Shown here one piece after another: positions 56,556-64,000 of a stretch of DNA of 64,000 nucleotides. The DNA is taken from contig UWSI01000005.1 of assembly GCA_900541895.1 (NCBI GenBank), positions 14,400 to 78,399 of the forward strand, given 5' to 3'. How positions within the stretch are numbered: the first letter of the stretch is position 1; every line of letters starts with the position of its first letter. The translations under genes and the position numbers were made by a program. The stretch is from an uncultured Actinomyces sp. GTDB taxonomy: Bacteria > Actinomycetota > Actinomycetes > Actinomycetales > Actinomycetaceae. Under the pieces are notes generated by a model. That model was not told the origin of the DNA. It saw only the letters and a list, made by a program, of their open reading frames with translations, and did not search any database.

Positions 56556-58856
56556 TCAGTTCTTCTTGCGACGCAGAGCAACCCCTGCACCACCCAGCGC
56601 AAGAGCGGCCAAGACTGCAATTCCAGCTACAGAACCGGTCTTCGCCAGCTTCTTGCCCTTCGGAGCCTTCGGGTTCACCGCGGTGTTCGTCGATGCAGGC
56701 TGCTGAACGACTGGGCAAGCAACCGACACAGTCAAACCTGCGGCCTCGGGAACGACGGTTCCAAAATCGGTCTCAACAGTGACGGGCAGCGTGAGCACTC
56801 CCCCTTCGGGTTTGGCGGCGCATACCGACATCGGCAGCGAGGCCTTCAAAGTTGCCTGACCTGCACCATCAGTCGTGATGATCGAGGCTTCGTCAGAAGC
56901 ATGCAATTCACGCAGCGAGTTATCAACACTTGCGCTGGCGACAACAGATCCGAAGGAGACCTTGACATTCTGGGTCTTTCCGGGGCCCTCGGAGAAGGAC
57001 AGCCCACGCAAAGGCACCGTGAATTCCTGATCGGGAGTCACCGGATCGCTCGGGAGCGTCACGCCAATTGCCTGCTTGAGGGTCGCAGCCTTAATGCCGT
57101 TGTGCGCGCCCAGGTATTCGTTGAACTTATCTCGGTCGAGGTTACCCAAAACCGTCTTCGTTCCACGGGTGAGCGCCGGGAAGGTATCGCCTCCTGCAAG
57201 GAGGAAGGTCACCGATCCAACTGTGTATTCCTTGTTCATATCAATGGGCGCACCATTGACGAGCAGCGAGGTAATGCGCTCACCGTAAGGCTTAGAGGCA
57301 TCGTAGGTGTACTGGACATTCTTCGACAGACCAAGCTTGAGCAGCGGGCGCGAGTTCTGAGAGTTCAGGTTCGTCTTCCACTGTTCTTCCAGAGCGTCCT
57401 TCACGTCAGAACCCTTGATGGTCACGTATCCCAGCTCGTTCGAGAAGGGCATGACGTCGTAGCTCTGCTTGTAGGTGATGGTGCCATCGCTACCGGGTTC
57501 AAGATCTGCACGCATACCGCCAGCATTGATCATGCCGATATCGACGGGGTTGCCATCGGGGGTGTGGATCGTTTCGCGCATTGCGTCAGCGGCCAGGTTG
57601 CCCAAGGTCGACTCAATACCGCGGTTACCGCCCTTTTCGATGCTTCCATCGGGGGCCACGAAGATGCCACGGTGGAAGCTCTCGGTGTAGCCCCGTGCCA
57701 CAACTTCGGCACCGGCGGCTGCCGAGGCCTGCTGCGCGCGGGTAACAACTGCCTTCGTCTCAGGGTCTTCACCGCACTCATAAACGGTTGCAGCAGGGAT
57801 CAGCTTGGTATCGGCCTTAACGACCTTTCCGGTCGCCGTGTCGTAGGAGATCTGGATCAGGCCCAGGTTATCCGTGTAGGAACCCGATGCAACGCCCGCG
57901 AGAAGCGGATTTGCGGAGGTGAGCGTGACCGCTGAATCGACATGGTCGAACTCGTAAGGAACGTGCGTGTCGCCACCCATGAGACCGTCGACATCGGGGC
58001 CCATCTTCGGGTAGTTATTCTTCACGTCATCATCAAGCATGGCGATGACGATCTGCGCGGTCCCGTCCTGCTTGAGCTGCTTAGCCAGGGTGTTGATCTT
58101 GGCGACCGGATCGTTGAAGGTCAGACCCGCAGTGGTTCCGGGGCTGAGCTTATAGGGCACGTCCCCAGCGATTGCACCAATAAATGCAACCGTCACTCCC
58201 GAGGGAGAGGTCCACAGCTTGTATTCTCCCAAGTACGGAGTACCCGAACCCCAGGTTCCCATTCCGTCAACATTTGCAGCCAAGTAGGGGAAGTTCGTCT
58301 GAACAAACTCAGAGGGGTTCGATCCATCAACGCGCTGCTTGAAGACAGTCTGGCCCATATCCAGCTCGTGGTTGCCCATGGTCGATGCCAAGGCATGCAT
58401 CGTATTGAGTGCCTCGATGGTCGGGTTATCCTTCAGTGCACCAGAGGTATAGGGGGAGGCGCCAATATTGTCGCCCAACAGGGTGAAGCTTGAGTTCGGG
58501 TTCGTTGCCTTTGCTTTCTTGAGGTAGCAATTCATCGCCGGAAGACCTGCTTCGCTGATCTTCTTGGTCTTGCGGTCCTTTTGCGGCTCAATGTGTCCGT
58601 GTACATCGGTGAGGTTGTACAGGTCCAAGGTGACGATATCGGATGCTCCGCGCTCCGCTGCGGCAGCGGGGGCCGGAGCAGGAGTCGCTTCGCCTGCCGA
58701 GGCCTCGGCAGTGGGGGTGGCGGCAGGAGCCTCGGTACTCGCTTGCGCCGTGGGGGTGGCGTCACTGGCAGGCTCCGCGAGCGCAGTCAGCGGTGTTGCA
58801 AAGAGCGCGAGCGCCGCACCGGTTGCAATCGCCACTCGTCGTGAAGTGGTGAACAT
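56556..58856 (-). CDS. Wall-anchored 5'-nucleotidase/UshA-like phosphoesterase
   Basis: A 766-residue secreted protein: signal peptide (1-27), Ala/Pro/Thr-rich linker (28-70), calcineurin-like phosphoesterase domain, a 5'-nucleotidase C-terminal domain (about 400-590, 'INAGGMRADL', 'LAGGDTF'), then LAKTG, a membrane helix and RRKKN for sortase attachment. Metal motifs: D84/H86 (LTDVHGH), D129 (LLGDN), N162/H163 (GNHE). The later motifs read 'AMLDDD' and 'GGDTH' where His is usual, so two ligands may be Asp. It should remove phosphate from extracellular nucleotides, supplying nucleosides to the importer downstream. SD AGAGG is present. Confidence 0.9.
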   Translation of the reverse strand: MFTTSRRVAIATGAALALFATPLTALAEPASDATPTAQASTEAPAATPTAEASAGEATPAPAPAAAAERGASDIVTLDLYNLTDVHGHIEPQKDRKTKKISEAGLPAMNCYLKKAKATNPNSSFTLLGDNIGASPYTSGALKDNPTIEALNTMHALASTMGNHELDMGQTVFKQRVDGSNPSEFVQTNFPYLAANVDGMGTWGSGTPYLGEYKLWTSPSGVTVAFIGAIAGDVPYKLSPGTTAGLTFNDPVAKINTLAKQLKQDGTAQIVIAMLDDDVKNNYPKMGPDVDGLMGGDTHVPYEFDHVDSAVTLTSANPLLAGVASGSYTDNLGLIQISYDTATGKVVKADTKLIPAATVYECGEDPETKAVVTRAQQASAAAGAEVVARGYTESFHRGIFVAPDGSIEKGGNRGIESTLGNLAADAMRETIHTPDGNPVDIGMINAGGMRADLEPGSDGTITYKQSYDVMPFSNELGYVTIKGSDVKDALEEQWKTNLNSQNSRPLLKLGLSKNVQYTYDASKPYGERITSLLVNGAPIDMNKEYTVGSVTFLLAGGDTFPALTRGTKTVLGNLDRDKFNEYLGAHNGIKAATLKQAIGVTLPSDPVTPDQEFTVPLRGLSFSEGPGKTQNVKVSFGSVVASASVDNSLRELHASDEASIITTDGAGQATLKASLPMSVCAAKPEGGVLTLPVTVETDFGTVVPEAAGLTVSVACPVVQQPASTNTAVNPKAPKGKKLAKTGSVAGIAVLAALALGGAGVALRRKKN

Positions 58857-58889
58857 ATTGTGTGTTCCTCTCGTGATGGTTGGTGAGGG

Positions 58890-61193
58890 TCAGAGTGTCT
58901 TACGGCGCAGCACACAACCGATTGCTGCCAAGGCTAAAGCTCCCGCAATCAGCGGAATACTTCCCATGACACCGGTCGAGGCCAAAGTGGAGTGCTTCGG
59001 AGTCACTGCGGATTGCGGGGAAGGTTGCGTGGGAGCGCTCGGGGAGACGGAGGCCTGTCCCGAAGGTTCACTGGTGGGTGCAACACGCGGATTGTTAATC
59101 GGAGTGATGAGATTCAAACCGATGATTTCAGGATTGTGGTCCGAGGCGCGGTAGGGGTTATCGGCCTCGAAAGCCAAGTAGGCGTTGTAGTTGGCACGCG
59201 AGTATTCGAAGGCAATGCTCTCTTGCGCGTTCACGGCCCACGACTTCACTCCAGTGATCAGCGGGTGTGCTGCAGAGTTAGCAAAGACGTGGTCCATCGA
59301 TCCCGAACGACCACCATAGACATAGGAAGAGTCGCCGTGACCCGACTCATGGGTCCAACCAGCATCAGTGAGAACCTTGAGCGGATCTTCCTTGGAATAG
59401 GCGTTGAAGTCACCGACAAGCAGAGTTGGGGTTCCATCAAAACGCTGAGCAAAAGTGGCAAGTGCCCGGGCTTGCTTAACGCGGACTCCATTGGAATTAC
59501 CCTGCCCGTCACCATTGTCGGTATTCGCGGCAGCTTCTGCAGCGGACAAGTTCTTCGGCGCGGACCCCTTCGACTTAAAGTGGTTGGCAATAACGACGAA
59601 ATTCTTGCCCTCGTGGTTTGTATCAGTGATCGGCTTGAATTCTTGAGCGAGCGGCTGGCGAGCAAGGCCTGTGTATGCGGGGTCATCAAAAATGACTGAG
59701 TTACCAACCGGGGTAATCCTTGCCTTCTTGTAGATGAAGGCAATACGGATGACATCTTCGTTCGCAGGAACGGTTGAAGGGCTGGGGACATAGGCCCAGA
59801 CCTCGGATCCGGCAGCTGCGTTGAGTGCATTGACCAAGCTCTTGAGCGCACCATCACGATCGCTGCTGACACCCGATGCGACGGGGTTTTCGATTTCTTC
59901 CAATGCCACGACGTCGGCATCGATCGTGTTAATCGCCTGAACAATCTTGGTTTGCTGGTTCGAAAAAGCCTGCGAGGACCAGGCTCCGCGAAGCTTGCAG
60001 TTCTTATCGGTTATGAACTTGTGATCGCGATCCTCGTACCCCTTGCACCCGGGTTCGTTTTCACCCAGATCAGAGAAGTAGTTGAGGACGTTGAAGGTTG
60101 CAACCTTCGTATCTCCGCCCACTGTTGGAGCAGCTGGACGCTCCCCCGTGATGGTGACCGGAGAACGATCAGGGTAACCAGCGGTCATCTGCGTGGGCTG
60201 GAAAACAAAGCTTCCAAAGCGCGATTCCAAGACAACGGGTTTCGTGAAGGTGACGTGGTAGCCCACGCGCGCAGGTGCTCCATTGGCCAAGTAGGCGTAG
60301 CGCTCTTTGTGCCCGTTCTGCTTGAAATTCGTCAGGTCTGTCGTCGAGGCATCGTCTAGGTCGATGGTCTTCGCAGCGTTTTCGGCCTCGTAGGCTTGAG
60401 CAGCGGCACCGGGGGCAACAACGTCGGTCGCAGTACGCAAAACCTCGCTTCCAGGGGTCAGCGAGAGCGTCCCGAAGCGGTTCGTCTTGTAGTTATCCGT
60501 AATTGTCCAGGTGTCCTTGGGCAGAACCAGCATGGATTCAAGCGCTTCCATCTGCTTTTGAGTCGGCACACCGCTCAGTTCCGTGGGTTTAACGGGATCG
60601 CATCCGCTCACTGCTGTGATCTTTTCCGGAAGCAGTTGAGTCAAGCTCTGGGTTGAAGCGGTTGCATTCTTGACACCCGAATATTCAGCAACCTTTCCTT
60701 TGACGACAACGCAGTCGCCAATCGAAGGCATTGAGGCAGAGGATTTCCCCATAAAGACGAAGAGGCCATCGGAGGTGCTTCGCGCGGGATCCCAGGTTCC
60801 GCCTGTTCCTGGGGTTTGGATGGTGAAGCCTTCGAGGCCTTTAAGGTTTGCGTTCTCTGCCTTGGGATAGGCCGCGGTCACAATGCCTTTGGTTTCAACG
60901 GTTTGATTAATCAGGTGAGAGTCATCTCCATCACCTGGGGTTTGGATATCGCCGATGCTCACCAGCGTCGGCGCCGCGCGGTCCTCGCCCTGGGCTTGCG
61001 AGGCCTCGGCGCTGGGAACAGAAGCCGCCTCCTCTGGGGCTGTAGTTACTGCCTCGGGCGCGGGAGATGCCGTTTGTGCATCATTTCTTGCTGTTTCACC
61101 TCCTGCCGGGTCAGCGTAAGCCACAATGGGTATCCCCATGAGCGAGAGTGTCGCAAGAGTGGTCACCAGTGTCCGATTCTTCGCATGCAGCAT
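58890..61193 (-). CDS. Wall-anchored extracellular nuclease (ExeM/NucH type)
   Basis: About 767 residues from the ATG at 61193 (AGAGG nine bases upstream; an ATG at 61199 is in frame). Signal peptide ends at AYADP. An Ala/Glu-rich linker is followed by an OB-fold-like region (about 75-195, 'TPGDGDDSHLINQTVETKGIVTAAY' in outline) and an exonuclease/endonuclease/phosphatase domain with 'ATFNVLNYFSDLGENEPGC', 'VALEEIEN', 'NHFKSKG', 'LLVGDFNAY', 'GSMDHVFA' and 'ASDHNPEI'. It ends with a Pro/Ser linker, LASTG, helix and LRRKTL. It would degrade extracellular DNA at the cell surface, 33 bases upstream of the nucleotidase gene. Confidence 0.92.
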   Translation of the reverse strand: MLHAKNRTLVTTLATLSLMGIPIVAYADPAGGETARNDAQTASPAPEAVTTAPEEAASVPSAEASQAQGEDRAAPTLVSIGDIQTPGDGDDSHLINQTVETKGIVTAAYPKAENANLKGLEGFTIQTPGTGGTWDPARSTSDGLFVFMGKSSASMPSIGDCVVVKGKVAEYSGVKNATASTQSLTQLLPEKITAVSGCDPVKPTELSGVPTQKQMEALESMLVLPKDTWTITDNYKTNRFGTLSLTPGSEVLRTATDVVAPGAAAQAYEAENAAKTIDLDDASTTDLTNFKQNGHKERYAYLANGAPARVGYHVTFTKPVVLESRFGSFVFQPTQMTAGYPDRSPVTITGERPAAPTVGGDTKVATFNVLNYFSDLGENEPGCKGYEDRDHKFITDKNCKLRGAWSSQAFSNQQTKIVQAINTIDADVVALEEIENPVASGVSSDRDGALKSLVNALNAAAGSEVWAYVPSPSTVPANEDVIRIAFIYKKARITPVGNSVIFDDPAYTGLARQPLAQEFKPITDTNHEGKNFVVIANHFKSKGSAPKNLSAAEAAANTDNGDGQGNSNGVRVKQARALATFAQRFDGTPTLLVGDFNAYSKEDPLKVLTDAGWTHESGHGDSSYVYGGRSGSMDHVFANSAAHPLITGVKSWAVNAQESIAFEYSRANYNAYLAFEADNPYRASDHNPEIIGLNLITPINNPRVAPTSEPSGQASVSPSAPTQPSPQSAVTPKHSTLASTGVMGSIPLIAGALALAAIGCVLRRKTL

Positions 61194-61453
61194 GTGCATC
61201 TTCCTCTCAAGGCGAACGAATCCGAATGCAGAAAACAGCGGGCATCGTCTGCGAGGACAGAGCAGGCACACTCTAGACCTGTTACCCCCGACCACTCGAA
61301 AGGTTAGTCCTTCTCAGAAGGCAGAAGGAACATTTTCACAAAATCTCAGTATCACTTTGGAGAATCCTCAGCTCGCCCCCAGATAAAGGGAAATGAGCGT
61401 CCATTTTCTGCAACGTTCTCCACAGCTGAGGAGATATTCACTACTGTAGGAAC

Positions 61454-62266
61454 ATGTCTATACCTACTCCTCCCCCGGCACAGCCTCCAACGACGCAAGC
61501 TCCTGTGGAAGTCGAGCCTCCTGCACTTGCAAGTCGCGGCCTCGTAAAAATTTTCGGAAACTTGGTTGCCGTCGCAAACCTCACCCTCGATATCCCCAAG
61601 GGCTCCTTCTACGGCTTCGTCGGCCCCAACGGCGCGGGTAAGACAACTACCCTCAACATGGCAACCGGCCTGCTTACCCCCGATCAGGGAACCGCCTACG
61701 TCAATGGAATTGATGTATGGAAAGACGATCAAGCGGCTCGCGCACAGCTCGGCGTCATGCCTGACGGTATGCGTTTACTTGACCGTCTCTCAGGCCCAGA
61801 CTTCTTGGTGCATGTTGGAATGCTTCGCGGGTTGGATCGAGAAACTGCCCGCCAGCGAGCTCACCAGCTTCTGGATACCCTGGACCTGACCGATGCTGGA
61901 AAGAAACTCATTTCGGACTACTCAGCTGGTATGACGAAGAAGATTTCTCTGGCGGCAGCACTCATTCACGCTCCCTCTCTGTTGGTTCTTGACGAACCCT
62001 TCGAGGCCGTTGACCCGGTTTCGGCGGCAAATATCCGCCAGATCTTGCAAGACTTCACTTCCCGAGGGGGAACGGTCATTCTCTCCAGTCACGTCATGGC
62101 AACAGTCCAACAGCTGTGCACGCACGTCGCGGTGATTAATCACGGACAAGTACTGGCCTCCGGCGCAACCGAAGAGGTTGCAGCGGGAATGTCCCTTGAC
62201 GAGCGTTTTGCCCAGCTGGTTGGCGGCGTTCACACCAGCGAAGGACTGTCATGGCTGGCCAACTGA
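61454..62266 (+). CDS. ABC transporter ATP-binding protein (ABC-2 exporter type)
   Basis: A 270-residue ATPase with a Pro-rich N-terminal extension (1-24). Walker A is 'GPNGAGKTTTL', the signature is 'DYSAGMTKKISLA' and Walker B is 'LLVLDEPFEAVDP', with 'LSSHVMATVQQLC' as the H-loop. AGGAAC lies just before the ATG at 61454. It is co-translated with the following permease by a 16-base overlap. Substrate is unknown; family relatives export lipids, peptides or drugs. It is divergent from the nuclease gene, and the 260 bases between hold both promoters. Confidence 0.92.
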   Translation: MSIPTPPPAQPPTTQAPVEVEPPALASRGLVKIFGNLVAVANLTLDIPKGSFYGFVGPNGAGKTTTLNMATGLLTPDQGTAYVNGIDVWKDDQAARAQLGVMPDGMRLLDRLSGPDFLVHVGMLRGLDRETARQRAHQLLDTLDLTDAGKKLISDYSAGMTKKISLAAALIHAPSLLVLDEPFEAVDPVSAANIRQILQDFTSRGGTVILSSHVMATVQQLCTHVAVINHGQVLASGATEEVAAGMSLDERFAQLVGGVHTSEGLSWLAN

Positions 62267-63954
62267 TTCGCATGAAATTGCGCATCATGTGGAATACGGT
62301 GCGCAGTCAGACAGCCGTTTTGATTTTCTCGATCATCGGCATTGTGTACGGTTTGGGTTTCACGGGCTTTGCCTACTTTGGTATTGCCAAGATTGCAACC
62401 ATAGTGACTGAGGCTCCATGGGTCTTTGTCATGCTGCCCGGACCTGTGATTTTCGTGGGCTGGATCATCTGCCCAGTGATCATGGCATCGATGGATAACT
62501 CCCTTGAGCCGCGCCGACTTTCTCCCTTTGTCGCACCTACGCATCAGCTCGCGCGCGCACTTATAGCCGCTTCATGCGTGAGCATCGGAGCAATTTTCTC
62601 TGGACTCTTCATCATTCTTCCCGCCTGGTTTTATCTCTTCCGGGGGCTTTGGGCCATGGCTGCAGGATCACTCATTGCCGGGGTGCTCACACTTGTGACC
62701 GCAATCGTGTGGGCAAAGGCAATCACGACGTGGGCGGGAAACCAGATTCAAAAAGATTCAACGCGAAAGAACTTAGCGGGCTTCATTGGGACCATGGTGT
62801 TCATTTCTGTCTTTGCACCGATGGGGATCTGGTTCCAACTCCTTGCCGAGCATTTCTCATATGATGCGGTGCTGGCTGCGCTTCCAGTCGTGTACACAAC
62901 ACCTTTTGGTTCCTTCTTCGGAGTCGTCGCATCTGTGAGCGAGAGTGACTACCTGACGGCCGGGATCCGTTTCGCGATTGCTGCCCTTACTGCCGGCGCG
63001 GCTTGGTTCCTGTGGCTGAGGGTTCTGGAACCAGCGATGCACGGGGTTTCCCGCCCAGTGTCTGCGCAAGCTCAGCAGGCGATCAAAGAGGGACGCTATC
63101 ACGTTGATGAAGAGCGCGCGTCCAAAGAACGCGAGCAGCAGCGCCAAGATTCACGTGCACTGGGACTCAAATACGTACAGCGCTGGGAAGCACTTGGTCT
63201 CTCACCTCAGAGCGCTTCCATGGCAACGAAGACCGCTTACTACTGGCTTCATGATTCGCGCCTGTCGACCTCTCTTGCGTCCAGCATTTTCTTCCCCTTC
63301 ATGGCAGTTCTCATGAGTTTCCTGATGGACAGTGAAAGCCGCAGTGAGGTGCCTTTCTCCTTCAATTTCTTCCTGTACCTGGCTCCTTTAGTCATCGGGG
63401 CGACAGTCGGGGCAAATATGCAATATGACTCCACTGCAGCGTGGATCCCTATCGCATCTGGAGTTCGTGGCGCTCAAGACCGCTTGGGACGCCTGCTCGG
63501 ATCCTTGGTGGTGATCACTCCGGTTATCCTCATCGCAGATAGCATTGCGTGCACCATTTTGGGTAATACTTTTGCCGACACCGCCTGGGTTTTGGGCCTG
63601 TGCTTGCTTCTTTTGGCTGCTTCTTCTTCAACGGCAATGATCATTGGAAGCCGCTGGGTCTATCAAGTCCAACAGCCGGGGGCGTCTCCCCTTAGTACCC
63701 GAGGAACTGGATCGGGCATGGTTGCGATGTGGGCTATCTCGGCTACAACACTCGGTGGGCTTCTTGGTGCACTTCCCGGGTGGTTGGCTCTGTATTTCAC
63801 CGCCGGTCACACGATCGCATTTATTGGAGCCTTTGTATTCTCAGCTGCGTGGAGCGCAGGCCTTATGGCGATTGCGGTCAGGTGGGGCGGAAAACTCTGG
63901 GACCGTTACAAGGTTGAGATGCTCAACAAGATGCAGTCCTGGCCCGGACGATAA
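62251..63954 (+). CDS. ABC-2 type permease
   Basis: A 567-residue membrane protein starting at ATG 62251, with AAGGA six bases upstream inside the ATPase gene. About twelve helices are visible, in two halves separated by a charged cytoplasmic stretch (about 270-330, 'AIKEGRYHVDEERASKEREQQRQDSRAL' in outline). This resembles large fused permeases that form the whole channel from one chain. It is partner of the ATPase before it. The gene is complete, with its stop at 63952-63954. Confidence 0.85.
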   Translation: MAGQLIRMKLRIMWNTVRSQTAVLIFSIIGIVYGLGFTGFAYFGIAKIATIVTEAPWVFVMLPGPVIFVGWIICPVIMASMDNSLEPRRLSPFVAPTHQLARALIAASCVSIGAIFSGLFIILPAWFYLFRGLWAMAAGSLIAGVLTLVTAIVWAKAITTWAGNQIQKDSTRKNLAGFIGTMVFISVFAPMGIWFQLLAEHFSYDAVLAALPVVYTTPFGSFFGVVASVSESDYLTAGIRFAIAALTAGAAWFLWLRVLEPAMHGVSRPVSAQAQQAIKEGRYHVDEERASKEREQQRQDSRALGLKYVQRWEALGLSPQSASMATKTAYYWLHDSRLSTSLASSIFFPFMAVLMSFLMDSESRSEVPFSFNFFLYLAPLVIGATVGANMQYDSTAAWIPIASGVRGAQDRLGRLLGSLVVITPVILIADSIACTILGNTFADTAWVLGLCLLLLAASSSTAMIIGSRWVYQVQQPGASPLSTRGTGSGMVAMWAISATTLGGLLGALPGWLALYFTAGHTIAFIGAFVFSAAWSAGLMAIAVRWGGKLWDRYKVEMLNKMQSWPGR

Positions 63955-64000
63955 ACCTTATTTTTAAACATAGGGGTGTGGTCCGCAGGAATTCCTGCGG

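Noticed and set aside
56388..57935. Open frame of 515 codons on the + strand
   Set aside because: Antisense to the nucleotidase gene and its terminator; Arg/Gly-rich composition typical of a shadow frame.
63983..64000. Perfect palindrome CCGCAGGAATTCCTGCGG at the right edge
   Set aside because: It may be a terminator or operator after the ABC-2 permease, but the window ends inside it, so its context cannot be judged.
1..64000. Search for CRISPR arrays, insertion sequences, prophage and integrase/att structures
   Set aside because: No regularly spaced repeats, transposase or integrase motifs, or tRNA-flanking duplications were seen; the only tRNA is followed by normal chromosomal gene order.

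Overview
The window reads as a chromosome segment of a high-G+C Gram-positive bacterium (Actinomycetota), most likely Actinomycetaceae (Actinomyces/Schaalia type). Markers are the AdnA/AdnB helicase-nuclease pair, DUF3107, the MiaE-like ferritin-fold protein beside a DEAD-box helicase, DUF3117 (54 residues, found only by reading the sequence directly), MgtE_N/CBS-DUF1003-Mrp, glmU-prs-rplY with a tRNA-Gln, and a HisA/PriA-type isomerase doing tryptophan duty. Base composition by eye is mid-50s % G+C. There is no rRNA, CRISPR, prophage, transposase or origin; one tRNA is present.

Layout. 1-2.8 kb: lipoprotein solute-binding protein and a two-component pair. 2.9-5.7 kb: glutamate dehydrogenase and a degenerate phosphotransferase. 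5.8-12.4 kb: adnB and adnA (DNA end resection). 12.5-17.5 kb: small membrane and housekeeping genes, DEAD-box helicase, DUF2249 protein, CPBP protease. 17.6-19.5 kb: GntR-ABC cassette whose permease carries an in-frame amber codon. 19.7-25.3 kb: glycogen phosphorylase, MarC, PHP phosphatase, aminopeptidase P. 25.3-29.9 kb: stress protein, MgtE_N/CBS protein, DUF1003, Mrp, O-methyltransferase. 30.0-37.4 kb: a complete attenuator-controlled trp operon, trpL-E-G-D-[C::B]-A-priA-like. 37.4-43.5 kb: DUF3117, LOG protein, BMP lipoprotein, manC, rplY, prs, a C-terminally truncated glmU, tRNA-Gln. 43.6-45.7 kb: TetR regulator and cytoplasmic alpha-amylase. 45.9-61.2 kb: a nucleic-acid scavenging block. 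61.4-64 kb: an ABC-2 type exporter.

Two systems stand out. (1) The trp operon has a Trp-Trp-Trp leader peptide and a clean attenuator. Its TrpC and TrpB look enteric-like but are fused to each other. The TrpF domain that enteric TrpC carries is absent. A PriA/HisA-fold isomerase closes the operon and lacks the equivalents of two residues needed for the histidine substrate, so it probably supplies the missing TrpF step. (2) From 61.2 kb down to 45.9 kb, all on the minus strand, lie a secreted wall-anchored nuclease, a secreted wall-anchored 5'-nucleotidase, a BMP/Nup-type nucleoside ABC importer, and cdd-deoA-deoD-deoC plus a phosphohexomutase-family enzyme. Read as a pathway, extracellular DNA goes to nucleotides, nucleosides, uptake, free bases plus pentose phosphate, and central carbon.

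Other items worth checking are the amber-interrupted permease, the shortened GlmU, the pseudokinase-like phosphotransferase, and several dyad or direct-repeat operators (GntR, TetR/tRNA-Gln, DUF2249, response regulator).
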